51,971 nucleotides of DNA from assembly GCF_002127585.1 (NCBI RefSeq), contig NZ_NEGZ01000041.1:1-51971 (forward strand). The letters run 5' to 3'. Positions 43,799 through 51,636 of the stretch are shown here, piece after piece. This stretch comes from Janthinobacterium sp. GW458P. GTDB lineage: Bacteria > Pseudomonadota > Gammaproteobacteria > Burkholderiales > Burkholderiaceae_D. The translations under genes were made by a program, and so were the position numbers. The notes beneath the pieces are model-generated. The model worked only from the letters and a program-made list of their open reading frames with translations. It searched no databases and had not been told where the DNA came from. How positions within the stretch are numbered: position 1 is the stretch's first letter; each line of letters starts with the position of its first letter.

Positions 43799-44785
43799 AT
43801 GAACCAGCGAGCCTTGCCTCCCGTCTCCCTCGCCGCGCAGCCGCAGTGGGAATTGCGCCAGATCGTCGATGAATTGCGCGCCGTGCGCGAGCGCTGGCGC
43901 GACGGCTTGATGAGCAGCCGGGAGTGCGGCGCGCGCGAATTCCCGTCGCGCCAGCACTTGCGCGACATCGTCGACGCCCTGTGCGCGGCCCTGTTTCCCA
44001 TGCGCCTGGGCCCGCTCGACCTGCAGCAGGAGAGCGAGGATTTTTTTGTCGGCCACACGCTCGACACGACCTTGACAAGCCTGCACGAACAGGTGCGGCG
44101 CGAACTCAGTTACCACGCGCGCCAGCACGGCTTGCAGCAGACGGAGCCGGTCGAACAGCAGGCGCTGGCCATCGTGCAGCGCTTTGCCCGCGCGCTGCCG
44201 CGCATCCGCGCCCAGCTCGACACGGACGTGGCGGCCGCCTTCCATGGCGATCCGGCCGCGCACAGCGTTGATGAAGTGCTGCTGTGCTATCCGGGCATCC
44301 TGGCCATCATCCATTACCGCCTGGCGCACGCGCTGTATGCGCTCGGTGCGCCGCTGGTGGCGCGCATCATCGCCGAAGTGGCCCATTCGCAGACGGGCAT
44401 CGACATCCACCCGGGCGCCGTCATCGGCAGCAGCTTTTTCATCGACCATGGCACGGGCGTGGTGATCGGCGAGACGGCCATCCTCGGCGAACGGGTGCGC
44501 ATTTATCAAGCCGTCACCCTGGGCGCCAAGCGTTTTCCAGCCGGCGCCGGCGGCGTGCTGAAAAAGGGACTGGCGCGCCACCCCATCGTGCAGGACGACG
44601 TGGTGATCTATGCGGGCGCCACCATCCTCGGACGGGTGACCATCGGCCAGGGTTCCGTCATCGGCGGCAACGTCTGGCTGACCCGCAACGTGGCGCCCGG
44701 CAGCAACATCACGCAAGCGCACAACCAGCAGGAGGCGCCGGACTTGCCGGCGCCATCCCACCCCGCCTTTGCCCACCACCCATGA
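43799..44785 (+). CDS. epsC: Serine O-acetyltransferase (EpsC-type)
   Basis: 328 residues. The N-terminal helical domain (1-190) is longer than in CysE; the C-terminus is a left-handed beta-helix of hexapeptide repeats (from about residue 195) with the catalytic Asp216-His217 in FIDHGTGVVIGETA and the QAVTLGAKRF loop. It makes O-acetylserine, the precursor of cysteine. The C-terminal tail (APSHPAFAHHP) lacks the final Ile that docks CysE into CysK, so a cysteine synthase complex of the classical sort is not expected. It would supply cysteine for the desulfurase encoded downstream. Confidence 0.93.
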   Translation: MNQRALPPVSLAAQPQWELRQIVDELRAVRERWRDGLMSSRECGAREFPSRQHLRDIVDALCAALFPMRLGPLDLQQESEDFFVGHTLDTTLTSLHEQVRRELSYHARQHGLQQTEPVEQQALAIVQRFARALPRIRAQLDTDVAAAFHGDPAAHSVDEVLLCYPGILAIIHYRLAHALYALGAPLVARIIAEVAHSQTGIDIHPGAVIGSSFFIDHGTGVVIGETAILGERVRIYQAVTLGAKRFPAGAGGVLKKGLARHPIVQDDVVIYAGATILGRVTIGQGSVIGGNVWLTRNVAPGSNITQAHNQQEAPDLPAPSHPAFAHHP

Positions 44786-44792
44786 GGACAGC

Positions 44793-45017
44793 ATGTTGAT
44801 CAAACAGTTTGGACTGGCCGTGCGCCAGTTGCGCGAAGGGCATGGCTGGTCGCAGGAGCGGCTGGCCGAAGCGGCCGACTTGAACCGCTCGTTCATCGGC
44901 GAAATCGAACGGGGCGCCGCCACGCCGTCGCTGCTGACGGTGGAAAAACTGGCCATCGCGCTGGGCGTCGGCCTGGCGGGATTGATGGCCCGCTGCGAGC
45001 CGGAGCTGGTGGATTAA
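44793..45017 (+). CDS. Small XRE-family HTH regulator inside the encapsulin cluster
   Basis: 74 residues, nearly all HTH_XRE: FGLAVRQLREGHGWSQERLAEAADLNRSFIGEIERGAATPSLLTVEKLAIALGV. It has no ligand-binding domain, so it probably acts as a dimer with a partner or as a simple repressor. It starts 7 bp after the acetyltransferase stop with GAGGAC as ribosome-binding site. It lies just before the promoter of the encapsulin gene and is the local candidate for its control. Confidence 0.88.
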   Translation: MLIKQFGLAVRQLREGHGWSQERLAEAADLNRSFIGEIERGAATPSLLTVEKLAIALGVGLAGLMARCEPELVD

Positions 45018-45056
45018 AGCGGGTCGATTCAGCGCCACGATGATGGCGATAGCATG

Positions 45057-45085
45057 TTGAGAGAAGAGGGGAGACGCCCGATACT
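45057..45085 (+). promoter_or_regulatory. Internal promoter in front of the encapsulin gene
   Basis: TTGAGA (45057-45062) and GATACT (45080-45085) are 17 bp apart, with AT-rich sequence following (45081-45120). This would allow shell and cargo to be expressed independently of the upstream genes, giving a roughly 44-nt leader before the ATG at 45135. Confidence 0.55.
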
Positions 45086-45134
45086 TTATTTGTTTTTCAG
45101 ATAAGCATATTCATTTTTCTCATCAGGAGTCGTC

Positions 45135-46064
45135 ATGGCAGAAGTAACAGAGAGCCAGTTTGCGCTGGGCGATAACGCCGCGCGCCAGCTGGCCAATGCA
45201 AGCAAGAGCGTCCCCCAGCTGTCCACGATCACGCCGCGCTGGCTGGTGCACCTGCTGCAATGGCTGCCCGTGGAAGCGGGTATCTACCGCCTGAACCGGG
45301 TGAAAAACCCGAAGGACGTGCGCGTGGCCTGTTCGCAGCGCGACGAGTCGGAACTGCCGCAAACCTTCGTCGACTACGACGAGCAGCCGCGCGAGTATTT
45401 TCTCAACGCCGTCAGCACCGTGCTCGACGTGCACACGCGCGTGTCGGACCTGTACAGCAGCCCGCATGACCAGATCAAGGAGCAGCTGCGCCTGACCATC
45501 GAGACGATCAAGGAGCGCCAGGAAAGCGAATTGATCAACAATCCCGATTACGGCCTGCTGGCCAGCGTGCACGACGACCAGCGCATCTTTACGCTGACGG
45601 GCGCGCCCACGCCGGACGACCTCGACGAACTGCTGACGAAAGTGTGGAAGGAGCCTGGCTTCTTCCTCGCCCATCCGCTGGCCATTGCCGCCTTTGGCCG
45701 CGAATGCACGCGCCGCGGCGTGCCGCCACCCACCGTCAGCCTGTTCGGTTCCCAGTTTCTCACCTGGCGCGGCGTGCCGCTGGTGCCGTCCGATAAGCTG
45801 CCCATCGAGGACGGCAAGACGAAAATCATCCTGCTGCGCGCGGGCGAGCAGCGCCAGGGCGTGATCGGCCTGTTCCAGCCTGGCCTGGCGGGCGAGCAAA
45901 GCCCGGGCCTGTCCGTGCGCTTCATGGGCATCAACCGCCATGCGATTTCGTCCTATTTGATTTCGCTGTATTGCTCGCTGGCCGTGCTGACCGACGATGC
46001 GCTGGCCGTACTGGAAGACGTGGAGATCGGTAAATACCATGACTACCCAGACACCTACAAGTGA
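45135..46064 (+). CDS. srpI: Family 2A encapsulin shell protein (SrpI-like)
   Basis: 309 residues, close to the cyanobacterial SrpI length. The N-terminal arm and E-loop region read LGDNAARQLANASKSVPQLS, TITPRWLVHLLQWLPVEAGIYR, then DVHTRVSDLYSSPHDQI, LRLTIETIKERQESEL, KVWKEPGFFLAHPLAIAAF, VPPPTVSLFGSQFLTWRGVPL and GLFQPGLAGEQSPGLSVRF, all of which I recognise as strongly conserved in SrpI. It is an HK97-like shell protein that assembles into a T=1 nanocompartment of 60 subunits in characterised members. It packages the cysteine desulfurase encoded next, whose ATG lies 26 bp before this gene's stop. AGGAG is present before the ATG. No phage genes are nearby. Confidence 0.96.
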   Translation: MAEVTESQFALGDNAARQLANASKSVPQLSTITPRWLVHLLQWLPVEAGIYRLNRVKNPKDVRVACSQRDESELPQTFVDYDEQPREYFLNAVSTVLDVHTRVSDLYSSPHDQIKEQLRLTIETIKERQESELINNPDYGLLASVHDDQRIFTLTGAPTPDDLDELLTKVWKEPGFFLAHPLAIAAFGRECTRRGVPPPTVSLFGSQFLTWRGVPLVPSDKLPIEDGKTKIILLRAGEQRQGVIGLFQPGLAGEQSPGLSVRFMGINRHAISSYLISLYCSLAVLTDDALAVLEDVEIGKYHDYPDTYK

Positions 46065-47850
46065 TGGCGCGGCGGCCCTGGCGCCGCCGTCCTTCCTGCC
46101 CGACGAGGCGACCCTGAACCGCCTGGCCGGTGAATTTTTCGCGCGGCTGCCCGGTCCGGATAAATCCCCCAGCCTTGGCGGCTCGGGCAGCGTGCTCGAT
46201 GCGGCGCCCCGCTATGTGCACCGTGCGCCGCCGCAACCCGGCCCTTCGTTCGCGGCCATCGCTCCCGGCGTGGCGACGGCGCAGGTGCCGCCCGTGACGG
46301 CGCCATTGGCGTCTCCGCTCGCACCGGCGCCCGCCTCCGTGCCGACGCCGCGCTTGTCGGCGATCAACGCGCCCGCTGCGCCATCGCCGTATTATTTTAT
46401 CGGTGGCGCGCATGGTTATCCCGCGTCAGGCAGCAAGCTCGATGGCCTGGCGCAGCAGGGGCTGGGGCAGGCCGCTCCCGAAGATCTGCGTGGCTGGCTT
46501 GCCGCGCCAGAGCGCTCGCCTGCGCGCCAGCTGCCGGTGACGCCGGCCAGCAGCCAGCCCGCGTTCTATTTCCAGACCGAGCTGCCCGCGCGGCCAGCGG
46601 GGACCCAGCGGGGCGACGGGCAGACGCCGGCGCCGTTCGACGTGCACGCCGTGCGGCGCGACTTTCCCGTGCTGGCCGAACGGGTCAACGGCAAGCCGCT
46701 GGCCTGGTTCGACAATGCGGCCACCACGCACAAGCCGCAGTCGGTGATCGATCGCATCGCATATTTTTATGCGCACGAGAATTCGAACATCCACCGCGCG
46801 GCCCATGCGCTGGCGGCGCGCGCCAGCGACGCGTACGAGGCCGCGCGCGCCAAGGTAGCGAGTTTTCTCGGCGCCGCTTCTCCCAATGAAATCATTTTCG
46901 TGCGCGGCGCCACGGAAGGCATCAATCTGATCGCCAACACCTTCGGCCGCAAGTACATCGGCAGCGGCGACGAGATCATCGTTTCGCAGCTCGAACACCA
47001 CGCCAATATCGTGCCATGGCAGCAGCTGGCGGCGGAAAAGGGCGCGATGCTGCGCGTGATTCCCGTCGACGACAGCGGGCAGATCATCCTCGACGAGTTC
47101 CGCAAGCTGCTCAACGGCCGCACCCGGCTGGTGTCCGTGACGCAGGTGTCGAATGCGCTGGGGACGGTGACGCCCGTGGCGCAGATCATCGCGCTGGCGC
47201 ATGCGGCCGGCGTGCGCGTGCTGGTCGACGGCGCGCAGGCCGTGTCGCATTTGCGCGTGGACGTGCAGGCGCTGGGGGCCGACTTTTACGTGTTTTCGGG
47301 CCATAAAGTGTTCGGCCCGACGGGCATCGGCGCCGTGTATGGCAAGGCCGACTTGCTCGAGCAGCTGCCGCCGTGGCAGGGCGGCGGCAACATGATCGCC
47401 GACGTGACGTTCGAGCGCACCGTCTACCAGGGCGTGCCGAACCGTTTCGAGGCCGGCACGGGCAATATCGCCGACGCCGTGGGCCTGGGCGCGGCCATCG
47501 ATTACGTGCAGCGCATCGGCCTGGAAAACATCGCCGCCTACGAGCACGCGCTGCTGGCATACGCCACGCACCACCTGCAAGCGATTGCCGGCGTGCGCCT
47601 GATCGGCACGGCGCTGGACAAGGCCAGCGTGGCTTCTTTTGTGCTGGCCGGCCATGCGCCGGCGGAAGTGGGGCGCGCGCTCAACGACGAGGGCATCGCC
47701 GTGCGTTCGGGCCACCATTGCGCCCAGCCGATTTTGCGCCGCTTCGGCGTGGAAGCGACGGTGCGCCCGTCGTTTGCCTTCTACAACACGTACGAGGAGA
47801 TCGACCGCATGATCGCCGTGGTGCGCCGCCTGGCGGGCGCGCGCCGCTGA
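46039..47850 (+). CDS. Encapsulated SufS-like cysteine desulfurase with N-terminal cargo-loading region
   Basis: 603 residues. Residues 1-200 are low-complexity Pro/Ala/Gly with short conserved-looking islands: an amphipathic helix around LNRLAGEFFARLP (26-38), PYYFIGG (117-123) and AFYFQTE (175-181); this is the disordered region that binds the inside of the shell. Residues about 205-603 are a SufS/CsdA-type desulfurase: LEHHANIVPW (His320), DGAQ (398-400), the PLP Lys423 in FSGHKVFGPTG, and the reactive Cys561 in RSGHHCAQPI. It converts cysteine to alanine plus persulfide. It overlaps the encapsulin gene by 26 bp in another frame, coupling cargo and shell translation. Confidence 0.95.
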   Translation: MTTQTPTSDGAAALAPPSFLPDEATLNRLAGEFFARLPGPDKSPSLGGSGSVLDAAPRYVHRAPPQPGPSFAAIAPGVATAQVPPVTAPLASPLAPAPASVPTPRLSAINAPAAPSPYYFIGGAHGYPASGSKLDGLAQQGLGQAAPEDLRGWLAAPERSPARQLPVTPASSQPAFYFQTELPARPAGTQRGDGQTPAPFDVHAVRRDFPVLAERVNGKPLAWFDNAATTHKPQSVIDRIAYFYAHENSNIHRAAHALAARASDAYEAARAKVASFLGAASPNEIIFVRGATEGINLIANTFGRKYIGSGDEIIVSQLEHHANIVPWQQLAAEKGAMLRVIPVDDSGQIILDEFRKLLNGRTRLVSVTQVSNALGTVTPVAQIIALAHAAGVRVLVDGAQAVSHLRVDVQALGADFYVFSGHKVFGPTGIGAVYGKADLLEQLPPWQGGGNMIADVTFERTVYQGVPNRFEAGTGNIADAVGLGAAIDYVQRIGLENIAAYEHALLAYATHHLQAIAGVRLIGTALDKASVASFVLAGHAPAEVGRALNDEGIAVRSGHHCAQPILRRFGVEATVRPSFAFYNTYEEIDRMIAVVRRLAGARR

Positions 47851-47957
47851 TCTTGTCTGCTTGGCAAGCTGATGCCGTCCCTGCGCCAGCGGGGGCGGCA
47901 TTGTTGCGTCATGTCACGGACTTTGCGCGCGGCTGGCAGGCGGCCGCAGGCTGGCGG

Positions 47958-47963
47958 TATAAT
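47958..47963 (+). promoter_or_regulatory. Consensus -10 box before the kinase gene
   Basis: A perfect TATAAT lies about 60 bp before the GTG at 48023. The -35 match is weak (CTGGCA at 19 bp). It suggests that the kinase/regulator pair is transcribed separately from the encapsulin cluster. Confidence 0.5.
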
Positions 47964-48022
47964 TTATCCTTGGCAATATTCAAGCCGCGGCGCCGTGCCG
48001 CCGGCGCCCGAGGAGATATCCG

Positions 48023-48742
48023 GTGGAAGATCAACACAGCTCGCCCGAGCTATTCCTGTTCCTGGCGTCGACCGTGCACGACATGAAGAATTCGATCAGC
48101 GTCGTCAGTGGCACTTTGGAGTCGCTGCTGGCGGCCGAGCAGGCCAAGCCCGCGCCGCAGGCCGATCCCGCCTACCTGCAGATGGCGCAGATGCTGTACC
48201 AGACCAAGCGTCTCAACGATAACCTGATCCAGCTGCTGGCCCTGTACAAGGAAGTGGGCAAGCCCGGCTACCCCTTCGACGTGCAGCCGCAGCTGGTGAG
48301 CCAGGTCATCGACCAGGTGGTCGACCAGGAAAAGATCCTGCTGGCCTCCAAGGGCATACGCCTGGAAACGGCCTGTCCGCCTCAGCTGATCTGGACCCTC
48401 GACGAAGACCTCGTCATCGGCGTGCTCGCGCATGCCATCAACAACGCCATCCGCTATACGCAGGACACCATCCGCCTGTCCGTGCAGGAGCGCGACGGCA
48501 TGCTGGAGCTGCGCGTGGAAGACAATGGCGACGGCTATACGCAGGCCTTGCTCGACGCGGGCAGCGCGGCCATGGACGGCATGGCCTCCGGCGTGAATTT
48601 TTCCACCAACAGCACGGGCCTGGGCCTGTATTTTTCCAGCGAAGTGGCGAAGATGCACAAGCACCGGGGCCAGAGCGGCAGCATCGCCCTGGCCAATGGC
48701 GGCGCCCTGGGCGGCGGCTGTTTCACCCTGCGCCTGCCCTGA
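48023..48742 (+). CDS. Soluble sensor histidine kinase-like protein
   Basis: 239 residues. The H-box is STVHDMKNSIS (His19), followed by the dimerisation helix, then an HATPase domain with the N-box LAHAINNAIRY, G1 VEDNGDGY and G2 STGLGLYFSSEVA. There is no sensor or membrane segment. The start is GTG with AGGAG 8 nt upstream. It sits 11 bp before a response-regulator gene and forms an obvious pair with it. Confidence 0.87.
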   Translation: MEDQHSSPELFLFLASTVHDMKNSISVVSGTLESLLAAEQAKPAPQADPAYLQMAQMLYQTKRLNDNLIQLLALYKEVGKPGYPFDVQPQLVSQVIDQVVDQEKILLASKGIRLETACPPQLIWTLDEDLVIGVLAHAINNAIRYTQDTIRLSVQERDGMLELRVEDNGDGYTQALLDAGSAAMDGMASGVNFSTNSTGLGLYFSSEVAKMHKHRGQSGSIALANGGALGGGCFTLRLP

Positions 48743-48753
48743 GCGAGGACACC

Positions 48754-50481
48754 ATGACCGACAGCCACGCCACCGCCGCCGAAGCGGGCAGCACCGACTG
48801 GGCCGACAAGCATTATCTGCTGGTCGACGACTTCATCGGCATCCGCATCCTGCTGCGCGAATCGCTGCGCAACCTGGGCGCGCGCCATATCGACCAGGCG
48901 GCCAGCGGCGGCGAAGCCATGAAGCTGCTGGCCAAGACGCGCTACGACGTGGTGCTGTGCGATTACAACCTCGGTGAAGGCAAGAACGGCCAGCAGGTGC
49001 TGGAAGAGACGCGCGTGCGCAACCTGACGGCGCCGTCCAGCGTGTGGCTGATGGTGTCGGCCGAGAAAAGCGTGGAATCGGTGATGGGCGCGGCCGAGCA
49101 CCAGCCGGACGCCTACCTGATCAAGCCCATCACGGAAGGCGTGCTGCTGACGCGGCTGAACCGCGTCTGGCACAAGAAGCAGGTCTTCCGCGAAATCGAC
49201 CAGGCCTGCATGGAAAAGGATTATCTGCGCGCGGCCAAATTGTGCGATGCGCAGATCGAAGTCAACAAGCTGCACGAGCTGGAATTGCTGCGCATGAAGG
49301 CGAGTTTGCTGCTGAAAAGCGGCGAGCCGGAAAAGGCCCGCGCCGTGTACGAAAAAGTGCTGGCCGAGCGCGATTACAGCTGGGCCAGGGCGGGACTGGG
49401 CAAGATCCGCATGAACAATGGCGAACACGAGGTGGCGCGGCAGATCTTCCAGGGCGTGATCGTCGAAAACAAGTATTACATCGACGCCTACGACCAGATG
49501 GCCGTCGCCTACCAGCTGATGGGCCAGCACGAAGAGGCCTGCGGCGTGCTGGAAAAGGCGGCCCGCCTGTCGCCCAATTCCGTGCCGCGCCAGCGCAACC
49601 TGGGATTGGCGGCCCTGAAAGTGGGCAATGTCAGCATGGCGGAAAAGGCTTTCCGCAAGTGTATTTCCATCGGCGAGTTTTCCGTCATGAAGACGCCGGA
49701 CGCCTACCTGGGCCTGGCGCGCGTGTGCGGCCTGAAAAAGGATGCCAAGGAGGCGCTGCAATGGCTGCTGCTGGCGCAGCGCGAATTCTCGCCCGAGCAG
49801 ATCGGCCTGCGCGCGAAGATCACGGAAGGCATGGTGCACCACGAAACGGGCGATTACCGGCGCGCGCGCAAGTGCGGCGACGAACTCGAAGCGATGCTGG
49901 CGGAAGACCCGGCGCGGCCCGAGAAAAACATCTGCATGGAGCTGGCCACCCTGCTGTTTGCCGTCGGCGTCAAGGATGCGCCGGCCGGCCTGCTGTGCTA
50001 CGTGGTGAAGAATAACCACGACAACCAGGTGGTGCAGGACGAGGTGCAAAAGATTTTCGACAAGGCCAAGATGGGCGACGAAGGCACCAGCCTGATCATC
50101 GCCTCGCGCAAGGAAGCGTCGGATCTGATGAACAAGGGCGTGCTGCTGTGGAAGACGGACAAGCTCAACGAAGCGGTGGCCTGGATGCGCGCGGCGCGCG
50201 AAAAGCTGCCGAACAATCTGCGCATCCTGTTCAATTCCGCGCAAATCATCGTTTCCTTCCTGCAACAACGCGGCTACCAGGCGGACTTGGCGGCAGAGGC
50301 CATGGAAGTGTTGTTGTATGTAGACAAAATTGCACCAGGACAACAGCGCTTCGCCCAGTTGATGGAGCAACTGGTGCAACTGACGCCGCCGCCGGCGCCG
50401 GAAGGGGAGGCCGTGGTGGTGGAAAATACGGAGGCCGCGCCGGAAAAACCCGCAAAACCGGTGCGCGAGCGCGGCGGATGA
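48754..50481 (+). CDS. Response regulator with long TPR-like repeat region
   Basis: 575 residues. The N-terminal receiver has HYLLVDDF (Asp25/26), phospho-Asp70 in VVLCDYNLG, Ser102 in WLMVSAEKS and Lys124 in AYLIKPI. From about 145 to 545 there are helical repeats of TPR type (LRAAKLCDAQIEVNKLHELELLRMKASLL, AGLGKIRMNNGEHEVARQIFQ, QMAVAYQLMGQHEEACGVLEKAARLSP). No DNA-binding or enzymatic output is seen, so the output is protein-protein interaction. A Pro/Glu tail ends the protein. The phosphorylation partner should be the kinase encoded 11 bp upstream. Confidence 0.9.
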   Translation: MTDSHATAAEAGSTDWADKHYLLVDDFIGIRILLRESLRNLGARHIDQAASGGEAMKLLAKTRYDVVLCDYNLGEGKNGQQVLEETRVRNLTAPSSVWLMVSAEKSVESVMGAAEHQPDAYLIKPITEGVLLTRLNRVWHKKQVFREIDQACMEKDYLRAAKLCDAQIEVNKLHELELLRMKASLLLKSGEPEKARAVYEKVLAERDYSWARAGLGKIRMNNGEHEVARQIFQGVIVENKYYIDAYDQMAVAYQLMGQHEEACGVLEKAARLSPNSVPRQRNLGLAALKVGNVSMAEKAFRKCISIGEFSVMKTPDAYLGLARVCGLKKDAKEALQWLLLAQREFSPEQIGLRAKITEGMVHHETGDYRRARKCGDELEAMLAEDPARPEKNICMELATLLFAVGVKDAPAGLLCYVVKNNHDNQVVQDEVQKIFDKAKMGDEGTSLIIASRKEASDLMNKGVLLWKTDKLNEAVAWMRAAREKLPNNLRILFNSAQIIVSFLQQRGYQADLAAEAMEVLLYVDKIAPGQQRFAQLMEQLVQLTPPPAPEGEAVVVENTEAAPEKPAKPVRERGG

Positions 50482-50545
50482 TAAACTAGGGGTCAGCGTG
50501 GGCGCGCCTGCGCTTGAGTTGCTTTACAACAATAAGGAAGAAAAT

Positions 50546-50761
50546 ATGCGTGATGTGGTCAATGAAGTGTACAAAAAAATGAAAGTCGGCGCCGTTGCCT
50601 GGGTACGCCCGGTTGCCGCCAAGGGAGACACGCTGGAAACATTCCAGACTTCGTACGAGCACGCCAAGGCGCTGGCCGACGAAGGCCTGATCACAATCGG
50701 TGACGTTAAACGCCAGGCCGACAACATGATCGAGGCGATCCGCATTCATCGTATCGCCTGA
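50546..50761 (+). CDS. Small conserved protein of unknown function
   Basis: 71 residues from ATG 50546, with AAGGAAG in front. It reads MRDVVNEVYKKMKVG...WVRPVAAKGDTLETFQTSYEHAKALADEGLITIGDVKRQADNMIEAIRIHRIA, a mixed alpha/beta pattern. I do not recognise a family. A frame start 16 codons earlier exists but lacks a site. It lies 64 bp after the response regulator. Confidence 0.7.
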   Translation: MRDVVNEVYKKMKVGAVAWVRPVAAKGDTLETFQTSYEHAKALADEGLITIGDVKRQADNMIEAIRIHRIA

Positions 50762-50782
50762 TCATATCGCCGCCACGGGACG

Positions 50783-51484
50783 TCAGGCCTTGCCTGCCGT
50801 CCTGGCTTTGGGCGCCGCGCGTTTCGCGGGCGCCTTGCGCACCGGAGCCTTGGCTGCCGTGCCTGCCTCTGCAGGTTTGCCCGGCTTGCCGGCCGCTGGC
50901 TTGGCGTTGACGGCGCCGCCGAAACTGGCCGCCGCCGCATCGGGCGACATCGCCGTCGACACCGCCTGTTTGAATTGATCTTGTAACAAATTCCACCAAG
51001 CACTTGGATTGGCCAGCTGGGCCGCTGCATGGCCCGCCGCGTCGCCGGGCGCCGCTGCCGCAGGTTCCGCCGCCGGGGCAGGCGCGGGCGCCGGTTCAGG
51101 GGCGGCCGGTGTTGGCGTTGCTTGTTGGAAAAATGCGGAAGCGTAGGGTGCGGATTCGAACAGCGGCTTGTCGCTGGCGCCCGGCTGCTTGATGGCCGCC
51201 GCCAGCGAAGCGCCCATCGATTGCAGAGTGGCGATGGTGCCGCGCTGCACTTCCAGTGCCTGGATGCTGCCGCGCAGCATGCTGGTATTGAGGTTCAGCC
51301 ACGCTTCGACGGCTTTCAGGTCGCTGATTTTCTTGTCCAGTTCTTCCACCGACATGGTGGGCGCCGTGATGCCGGGCATGCCCATGCCGGGGACGCTCAT
51401 GCTGCCCCACAGGTTTTTGACGAAGTCGAGCGTATCGGTCACAACTGCTGCGCCCGGAATGTGGGGCATTTGCGGATTTGCCAT
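50783..51484 (-). CDS. phaM: PhaM-type PHB granule phasin
   Basis: 233 residues. The N-terminus has DTLDFVKNLWGSM and APTMSVEELDKKISDLKAVEAWLNLNTSMLRGSIQALEVQRGTIATLQSMG, the PhaM granule-binding helix pair. A Pro/Ala linker follows and then a Lys/Ala/Pro-rich histone H1-like C-terminus (KAPVRKAPAKRAAPKARTAGKA) that binds nucleoid DNA. PhaM activates PHB synthase and tethers granules to the chromosome. Start at 51484 with GGAG upstream; the frame runs on but has no better start. Confidence 0.9.
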   Translation of the reverse strand: MANPQMPHIPGAAVVTDTLDFVKNLWGSMSVPGMGMPGITAPTMSVEELDKKISDLKAVEAWLNLNTSMLRGSIQALEVQRGTIATLQSMGASLAAAIKQPGASDKPLFESAPYASAFFQQATPTPAAPEPAPAPAPAAEPAAAAPGDAAGHAAAQLANPSAWWNLLQDQFKQAVSTAMSPDAAAASFGGAVNAKPAAGKPGKPAEAGTAAKAPVRKAPAKRAAPKARTAGKA

Positions 51485-51636
51485 GCTGAGTCTCCTGGTA
51501 GGTTCGTTCCTGCCCTTAGCGTAGCAGATATCAGCTTGCAACTGACGCAATGCCGCCAACATTTTCTTACATAAAACATCAGAAGTTGAGCGCGGGCAAG
51601 GGGCAGCAGTGGGGCGAAAGCGGTACACTAGCGCCC

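Noticed and set aside
45135..46064. Encapsulin gene as a prophage capsid
   Set aside because: Shares the HK97-like fold, but there is no terminase, portal, protease or tail gene nearby and the sequence is SrpI-like with a desulfurase cargo.
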